Source: an uncultured Paraprevotella sp.
Lineage (GTDB): Bacteria; Bacteroidota; Bacteroidia; Bacteroidales; Bacteroidaceae
NCBI GenBank assembly: GCA_910584955.1
Contig: CAJUDC010000141.1
Span: forward strand, 1 to 5,719
Length of the DNA: 5,719 nt
Reading direction: 5' to 3'
The stretch's first letter is position 1. Each line of letters opens with the position of its first letter. Positions 5,672-5,719 of this stretch are shown in pieces. The notes beneath the pieces are model-generated. The model was not told the origin of the DNA. It worked only from the letters and a program-made list of their open reading frames with translations, and made no database searches. The position numbers and the translations under genes were made by a program.

Positions 5672-5719
5672 GGTGTACACCTTATTTTGGAAAGGTGTAC
5701 ACCAAATCTTGGAAAGGTC
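5672..5719. repeat. 22-bp tandem repeat built on the palindrome GGTGTACACC, running off the window edge
   Basis: Unit 1 (5672-5693) and unit 2 (5694-5715) each begin with the perfect 10-bp palindrome GGTGTACACC and end in TTGGAAA; they agree at 19 of 22 positions. A third unit appears to start at 5716 (GGTC) and leaves the window. The 22-bp period places successive palindromes about two helical turns apart, on the same DNA face, as expected for cooperative binding of a dimeric protein. The period is not a multiple of three, which argues against a coding repeat. Candidates are transposase-binding repeats at the end of an insertion element (IS21-family ends start with TG and carry internal repeats; here TGGTGTAC starts at 5671), operator sites for a gene to the right, or a variable repeat array. 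The identity cannot be decided from the part visible. Confidence 0.8.

Noticed and set aside
5532..5719. Plus-strand frame open from GTG at 5532 (or ATG at 5670) to the window end
   Set aside because: It begins inside or just after the terminator T-run and crosses the 22-bp tandem repeat, whose period would break any repeated protein sequence; more likely a chance open frame, although the right edge prevents full exclusion.
5672..5719. CRISPR array
   Set aside because: The spacing is only 12 bp of similar, non-unique sequence between 10-bp palindromes, far from the repeat and spacer lengths of CRISPR arrays.

Overview
The window looks like chromosomal DNA from a Bacteroidales bacterium (Bacteroides/Parabacteroides/Barnesiella-like; the genus cannot be settled from sequence alone). 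The evidence is a Bacteroidetes-type -7 promoter element (TAnnTTTG), weak Shine-Dalgarno sites with A-rich start regions, a lipoprotein signal followed by acidic residues, and protein families largely confined to this phylum: PCMD-type lipoprotein, OMP_b-brl-type barrel, calycin-like secreted domain, and a short Bacteroidales-type C-terminal tail ending in VNGKK.

Layout. A promoter element at 14-21 precedes five tightly spaced plus-strand genes: (1) 60-1235, a lipoprotein with an Ig-like domain and a PCMD (putative carbohydrate metabolism) domain; (2) 1253-2035, a small outer-membrane beta-barrel; (3) 2072-3127, a secreted protein made of two nearly identical calycin-like domains and a sorting-like tail; (4) 3137-5260, a large secreted protein that joins PCMD, Ig-like, calycin-like and WNTVCLPF modules and ends in the same kind of tail; (5) 5266-5457, a 63-residue Gly/Asp-rich protein with a conserved-looking YxxP...LAGS N-terminal half. 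Intergenic gaps are about 17, 36, 9 and 5 bases. A strong intrinsic terminator at 5494-5531 closes the unit, so the window appears to hold one complete five-gene operon.

Downstream, 5532-5670 holds no gene I can support, only an inverted repeat. From 5672 to the right edge there is a 22-bp tandem repeat built on the perfect palindrome GGTGTACACC; it runs out of the window and may be the end of a mobile element or a repeat array.

How the genes may work together (inference): all five products are predicted to be exported or envelope-associated except possibly the small protein. Two carry PCMD modules and two carry calycin-like modules, and gene 4 fuses both. This suggests a surface or extracellular complex, perhaps a ligand- or glycan-binding apparatus anchored by the lipoprotein and barrel. 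No catalytic enzyme, SusC/SusD pair, regulator or defence gene is visible. The most unusual points are the domain reshuffling between neighbouring genes, base composition that changes with the domains of gene 4, the small precursor-like protein, and the palindromic repeat at the right edge.
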